Below, piece after piece: positions 6,436-9,352 of a stretch of 9,352 bases of DNA. Made by a program: the position numbers and the translations under genes. The stretch is from Thioalkalivibrio sp. (GTDB lineage: Bacteria; Pseudomonadota; Gammaproteobacteria; Ectothiorhodospirales; Ectothiorhodospiraceae). The stretch spans positions 1 to 9,352 of the forward strand of contig JAGTVE010000085.1 of the NCBI GenBank assembly GCA_018224485.1, given 5' to 3'. The notes beneath the pieces are model-generated. The model had not been told where the DNA came from. It did no database searches and saw only the letters and a program-made list of their open reading frames with translations. The number at the start of each line of letters is the position of its first letter. Position 1 is the stretch's first letter.

Positions 6436-7770
6436 TCACACCACCCGCGCGACCAGGTCGTGTTCCGTCGCGCCGGTGATCTCGACCTCGAGGAAGCTGC
6501 CGGCGGGAGCATCGGCCCCCGCGACCTGCACCACCCCGTCAATCTCCGGGGCGTCCCCCCGCGAGCGGGCGATCAGCGTGCCGTCCTCGTCACGCCCGTC
6601 CACCAGCACGGTCTCGCGTCCACCGATGCGTTCCTGCAGCCGGGTTGCGCTGATCCCGGCCTGCACGGCCATGAAGGTCTCCAGCCGGGCCTGCCTCTCC
6701 GCCTCGGGCACCGCGCCCGGCAATGCGTTCGCCGCGGCCCCGTCCACCGGGGAATACGCAAAGGCGCCGACGCGGTCCAGCTGCGCCTCGCGCAGGAAAT
6801 CCAGCAGCGCCTCGAATTCCGCCTCGGTCTCGCCCGGGAAGCCGACGATGAAGGTCGAGCGCAGCACCAGCTCCGGCACCTGCCCGCGCCAGCGCCGGAT
6901 ACGCTCGAGGACCCGCTCGGCCGCGGCCGGACGCCGCATCGCCTTCAGGATGCGCGGGTGGCCATGCTGCAGTGGCATGTCCAGGTAGGGCAGCAGGCGC
7001 TCCTCGGCCATCAGCGGGATCAGTCGATCCACATGCGGGTAGGGGTAGACATAGTGCAGGCGCACCCAGATCCCGAGGTCCCCGAGGGCCGCGGCGAGAT
7101 GCGCGATGTCCGAGCGCAGCGGGCGGCCGTCCACGAAGCCGGTACGAAAACGAAGGTCGGCACCGTAGGCCGAGGTGTCCTGCGAGATCACCAGAAGCTC
7201 GCGCACCCCGGCCGCGGCCAGGCGCTCGGCCTCGGCGACGACCTCCCCGATCGGACGGCTGACCAGATCGCCCCTCAGGCTCGGGATGATGCAGAAGCTG
7301 CAGCGGTGATTGCACCCCTCCGAGATCTTCAGATAGGCGTAGTGACGCGGGGTCAGCCTGATCCCCTGTGGCGGAATCAGGCTCGCAAAGGGATCGTGGG
7401 GCGGTGGCAGCCGTTCGTGCACTGCCGTCATCACCTCCTCCAGCGCCTGCGGTCCGGTGACGGCCAGCACCCCGGGGTAGGCCGACCGGATGCGCGCCGC
7501 GTCGCGGCCCAGACAGCCGGTGACGATCACCCGGCCATTCTCGGCCATGGCCTCGCCGATCGCATCCAGCGACTCGGCGATCGCGCTGTCGATGAAACCG
7601 CAGGTGTTGACCACGACCAGGTCGGAGCCGGCGTAATCGGGGGCAATGTCATAGCCCTCGGCACGCAACCGCGAGAGGATCTGCTCGGAATCCACCAGCG
7701 CCTTCGGGCACCCGAGACTGACGAAGCCGACACGCGGCTCCGGGGTTGACATTTGCGCGAGCTTATTCAC
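6436..7770 (-). CDS. rimO: Ribosomal protein S12 methylthiotransferase RimO
   Basis: This 444-residue radical-SAM enzyme adds a methylthio group to the conserved aspartate of ribosomal protein S12 (Asp88 in E. coli). The N-terminal methylthiotransferase domain opens VGFVSLGCPKALVDSEQIL and holds the three expected cluster cysteines, Cys21, Cys57 (NTCGFID) and Cys86 (TGCLGRD). The radical-SAM motif CNHRCSFC (153-160) gives Cys153, Cys157 and Cys160, followed by IIPSLRGDLVSRP. LDMPLQHG (263-270) and FIVGFPGETEAEFE (307-320) are typical of the family. The C-terminal TRAM domain (about 378-444) includes GRETVLVDG and GSFLEVEITGATEHDLVARV. The GTG at 7770 has GGAG 5 nt upstream. An ATG at 7752 (438 residues) matches family N-termini too but has no ribosome site, so GTG is preferred with moderate certainty. 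It is divergent from rpmE and convergent with glgP. Confidence 0.95.
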   Translation of the reverse strand: MNKLAQMSTPEPRVGFVSLGCPKALVDSEQILSRLRAEGYDIAPDYAGSDLVVVNTCGFIDSAIAESLDAIGEAMAENGRVIVTGCLGRDAARIRSAYPGVLAVTGPQALEEVMTAVHERLPPPHDPFASLIPPQGIRLTPRHYAYLKISEGCNHRCSFCIIPSLRGDLVSRPIGEVVAEAERLAAAGVRELLVISQDTSAYGADLRFRTGFVDGRPLRSDIAHLAAALGDLGIWVRLHYVYPYPHVDRLIPLMAEERLLPYLDMPLQHGHPRILKAMRRPAAAERVLERIRRWRGQVPELVLRSTFIVGFPGETEAEFEALLDFLREAQLDRVGAFAYSPVDGAAANALPGAVPEAERQARLETFMAVQAGISATRLQERIGGRETVLVDGRDEDGTLIARSRGDAPEIDGVVQVAGADAPAGSFLEVEITGATEHDLVARVV

Positions 7771-7771
7771 A
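7763..7771 (+). promoter_or_regulatory. DnaA-box-like TTATTCACA overlapping the rimO start codon
   Basis: TTATTCACA fits the degenerate DnaA-box consensus TTATNCACA. It covers the rimO GTG codon (complement of 7768-7770), so part of the match could be a coincidence of coding sequence. Confidence 0.35.
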
Positions 7772-7953
7772 GGGGCTCCAGGACGCCGCCCTGCCCGCCG
7801 AGGCCGCGATCCGCAGTCCGCGGGTCCATGGAGGGCAGGAAGCTTTCTTGTTATTTTTCATGCATTTAATGAAATCGAGCAAAATATGACCGCAATGCGT
7901 CGGCGCAGCAGCGATAACGCCCCGCGGCATTCGGCGATGCGTCGTCCACAGGG

Positions 7954-7962
7954 TTATCCACA
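7954..7962 (+). promoter_or_regulatory. Consensus DnaA box TTATCCACA
   Basis: This is an exact match to the strong DnaA box. A weaker copy TCGTCCACA (seven of nine positions) lies 12 nt upstream at 7942-7950 in the same orientation, and TTATTCACA is at 7763-7771. An AT-rich stretch lies between. DnaA could act here as a transcription regulator of rimO or rpmE, or the cluster could titrate DnaA. There is no dnaA, dnaN or gidA next to it, so a chromosomal origin is not supported. Confidence 0.55.
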
Positions 7963-8063
7963 GGACCGGTGGAAAACCGGCGCTCACCTCGCGCCCTCAG
8001 ACACTTGGCGCAGGCTTCTGAGAATTCCCGCGGCGCAGGATGACCGCTCCGCGGACACCCGAC

Positions 8064-8093
8064 TTGCCAGCGGCCAACGGCGACCGGTATTCT
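8064..8093 (+). promoter_or_regulatory. Sigma-70-type promoter for rpmE
   Basis: TTGCCA (8064-8069) and TATTCT (8088-8093) are separated by 18 nt; each matches the consensus at four or five of six positions. Transcription would begin near 8100, giving a leader of about 32 nt before the rpmE ATG. This also argues against a longer RpmE starting upstream. Confidence 0.6.
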
Positions 8094-8131
8094 ATACGAC
8101 TTTTCGCCGGAACCCGACCCGAGCCAAGATC

Positions 8132-8335
8132 ATGAAAGCGAACACCCACCCCAAATACACCGAGGTCAAGGTCACCTGCAGCTGCGGGAACACCTTCGAG
8201 ACCCGCTCCACCTTCGGCGGCAGCGAGATGCACCTCGACGTCTGCTCGCAGTGCCACCCGTTCTACACGGGCAAGCAGAAGATGGTCGATACCGCCGGAC
8301 AGGTCGACAAGTTCCGCCGCCGCTTCGGCTTCTGA
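8132..8335 (+). CDS. rpmE: 50S ribosomal protein L31, zinc-binding type
   Basis: The 67-residue protein MKANTHPKYTEVKVTCSCGN... is L31 of the large ribosomal subunit, a small protein at the 50S/30S bridge. The zinc-binding cysteines are all present: Cys16 and Cys18 (CSC) and Cys38 and Cys41 (CSQC). This is the zinc-containing (C+) form, not the zinc-independent paralog made under zinc limitation. HPFYTGKQKMVDTAGQVDKFRRRFG (42-66) is the conserved C-terminal part. Length is close to E. coli L31 (70). The frame is open upstream to 7886, but that extension is unlike L31 and would include the promoter, so the ATG at 8132 is chosen. The ribosome site is weak (GAG at 8121-8123), which is compatible with translational control but does not show it. 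The gene is monocistronic, with its own promoter and terminator. Confidence 0.97.
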   Translation: MKANTHPKYTEVKVTCSCGNTFETRSTFGGSEMHLDVCSQCHPFYTGKQKMVDTAGQVDKFRRRFGF

Positions 8336-8386
8336 CCGAGCTCCCCGCGCGTCATTCGGCGCGCACCCAGTCAGGACCAACGTGCT

Positions 8387-8418
8387 GGGCACCCCGCGTG
8401 CGGGGTGCCCTTTAGTTT
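8387..8418 (+). terminator. Rho-independent terminator of rpmE
   Basis: GGGCACCCCGC (8387-8397) and GCGGGGTGCCC (8400-8410) are perfect 11-bp arms around GT (effectively a 10-bp stem with a 4-nt loop). TTTAGTTT follows immediately. It lies 51 nt after the rpmE stop, so rpmE and the downstream protease gene are separate transcription units. Confidence 0.92.
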
Positions 8419-8495
8419 GTGCGGCTTGCGGGGCGGCGTGCGCTGAGAGAGCCGGGATGGCCTTATTCAGCGCTTCCTTAAGGCGGCGTTCACTT

Positions 8496-8526
8496 TCGGG
8501 GACTAAAATCCTGTGTCAGTCCCCGA
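8496..8526. repeat. Inverted repeat around a -10-like box, upstream of the M48 protease gene
   Basis: TCGGGGACT (8496-8504) and AGTCCCCGA (8518-8526) are perfect 9-bp arms around a 13-nt loop. The -10-like TAAAAT (8504-8509) overlaps the left arm's last base and runs into the loop, so the repeat could be an operator over the promoter, or a leader hairpin. No good -35 is seen. The second arm ends 25 nt before the protease ATG. An alternative smaller pairing GTGTC/GACAC (8513-8517, 8525-8529) competes with it. Confidence 0.5.
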
Positions 8527-8551
8527 CACCGATGCAAGAGGTTCGCCGAAG

Positions 8552-9352
8552 ATGACCACCCCCGCCGCCCACCGCCGCCGCCTGGCCTGGCCGGGCGCGT
8601 TGATGCTGCTGGCCGCCTTCGCGCTGTTCCTGTCCGGCTGCACCACCAACCCGGTCACCGGGCGCTCGCAGTTGATGCTGGTGTCCGAGAGCGCGGCCAT
8701 CTCGGCCTCTAAGCAGGCCTACGTGGAGATGCTCGCGCCCGCACGCAAGAAGGGTCGGATCGACAGCGACCCCCGGACCAAGCAGCGGGTGCAGCGGATC
8801 ACCGAGCGCCTGGTGGCCCAGGCGGTGCGCTATCGTCCGGAGACCGCCGACTGGGACTGGGAGATGTCGGTGATCGACGACCCGGACACCATCAATGCCT
8901 TCGCGATGGCCGGGGGCAAGATGGCCATCTACACCGGAATCATCGATCAGCTCGAACTCAACGACGACGAACTGGCCCAGATCATCGGGCACGAGATCGC
9001 GCACGCACTGTCCGCCCACACCGCCGAAAAGATGTCCGTGGCGCTCGCCAGCAATCTCGCGCTCGCGACCTATGCGGCGACCGGGGATCGTTCCGGAGCG
9101 GCCCTGACGGGGGCGTCACTCGCCGCGCTGGTCGCGGTGCAGTTGCCGAACAGCCGCCAGATGGAGGCGGAGTCCGATCGCATCGGGATCGAACTCGCTG
9201 CGCGGGCGGGCTACCGGCCCGAGGCGGCCGCGAGCCTCTGGGGCAAGATGGCCGAGAAGGCGGGCGCCAGCCAGCCGGTGTTCCTGAGCACCCACCCCGC
9301 CCCCGCATCCCGCCAGCGCGATCTCGCCGCGCTCGCCGCCCAGATGCAGCCC
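8552..9352 (+). CDS. M48-family zinc metalloprotease lipoprotein (C-terminus beyond window)
   Basis: The 267 visible residues run off the right edge. A basic N-terminus (HRRR) and hydrophobic stretch (about 11-28) end in the lipobox LSGC, giving Cys30 as the lipidated residue, so this is a periplasmic membrane-anchored lipoprotein. TTNPVTGRSQLMLVSE (31-46) is a common opening of this family. The zinc site is complete: HEIAH (147-151) supplies His147, Glu148 and His151, and EAESD (205-209) supplies the third ligand Glu205 and Asp209. NAFAMAGGKMAIYTGI (115-130) is the usual M48 substrate-cleft strand. It resembles E. coli LoiP (YggG)-type proteases in size and layout, and these act in envelope protein quality control and can respond to osmotic conditions; orthology is not shown. 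Possible C-terminal repeats cannot be seen. The ATG at 8552 has AAGAGG about 10 nt upstream. A hairpin or operator precedes it. Confidence 0.93.
   Translation, partial: MTTPAAHRRRLAWPGALMLLAAFALFLSGCTTNPVTGRSQLMLVSESAAISASKQAYVEMLAPARKKGRIDSDPRTKQRVQRITERLVAQAVRYRPETADWDWEMSVIDDPDTINAFAMAGGKMAIYTGIIDQLELNDDELAQIIGHEIAHALSAHTAEKMSVALASNLALATYAATGDRSGAALTGASLAALVAVQLPNSRQMEAESDRIGIELAARAGYRPEAAASLWGKMAEKAGASQPVFLSTHPAPASRQRDLAALAAQMQP

Larger units (their letters stand above)
7771..8131. other. Divergent rimO-rpmE intergenic region
   Basis: No gene is supported in this 361-bp stretch. It contains the rimO leader, with nested inverted repeats CCTGCCC/GGGCAGG (7790-7796, 7833-7839) and CCGCG/CGCGG (7804-7808, 7819-7823). 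It also holds an AT-rich core at about 7841-7890 that includes TTTCAT/ATGAAA (7856-7861, 7869-7874), DnaA-box-like motifs near 7942-7962, a CCGGT/ACCGG hairpin (7966-7980) and the rpmE promoter near 8064-8093. The rimO promoter is probably in the AT-rich core, reading leftward, but no single -35/-10 pair stands out. Confidence 0.65.

Noticed and set aside
7763..7962. Chromosomal replication origin
   Set aside because: Only one exact DnaA box and two weaker ones are present, and none of the usual origin neighbours (dnaA, dnaN, gidA/mnmG, rpmH, parAB) is in the window.
7763..7987. Minus-strand 74-codon frame over the rimO leader
   Set aside because: It overlaps the rimO start region, has no ribosome site and no recognisable features.
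7886..8131. In-frame 82-codon extension upstream of rpmE
   Set aside because: L31 is a small stand-alone protein. The extension is arginine-rich and unconserved, and it contains the likely rpmE promoter and DnaA-box motifs.

Overview
The window reads as a piece of chromosome from a high-GC gammaproteobacterium. The best taxonomic clue is the partial gene at the left edge. Its 51 visible residues closely resemble, from memory, the glycine/sarcosine N-methyltransferase of Ectothiorhodospira, which makes the osmolyte glycine betaine. With the gammaproteobacterial purH-purD order, a GC-rich REP doublet and a zinc-type ribosomal protein L31, this suggests a halophilic or haloalkaliphilic member of the Ectothiorhodospiraceae (for example a Thioalkalivibrio-like organism). 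The genus is inference.

Layout, left to right. Positions 1-155 (minus) hold the start of the betaine-synthesis methyltransferase. Positions 156-751 are a long divergent intergenic region with several palindromes and a four-tract G-run. Positions 752-2314 (plus) are purH and 2478-3764 (plus) are purD, separated by a 163-bp AT-rich spacer that is mostly a 20/21 inverted repeat. Positions 3825-6326 (plus) are glgP, a glycogen/maltodextrin phosphorylase. Positions 6356-6421 are a REP doublet between convergent genes. Positions 6436-7770 (minus) are rimO. Positions 7771-8131 are a divergent intergenic region with DnaA-box-like motifs and an AT-rich core. Positions 8132-8335 (plus) are rpmE, with a clear promoter before it and a strong intrinsic terminator after it. 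Positions 8552-9352 (plus) are the start of an M48 metalloprotease lipoprotein that runs off the right edge.

Functionally this is mostly housekeeping. PurD and PurH catalyse step 2 and the last two steps of IMP synthesis. GlgP releases glucose-1-phosphate from storage glucan. RimO modifies ribosomal protein S12, and L31 is a ribosomal protein, so the rimO/rpmE pair has a translation theme. The methyltransferase and PurD both consume glycine, but a functional link between them is speculative.

I found no convincing novel multi-gene system. The observations most worth a second look are non-coding: the helically phased inverted-repeat element between purH and purD, the REP doublet, the DnaA-box cluster overlapping the rimO start, and the structured leaders of the methyltransferase and protease genes.
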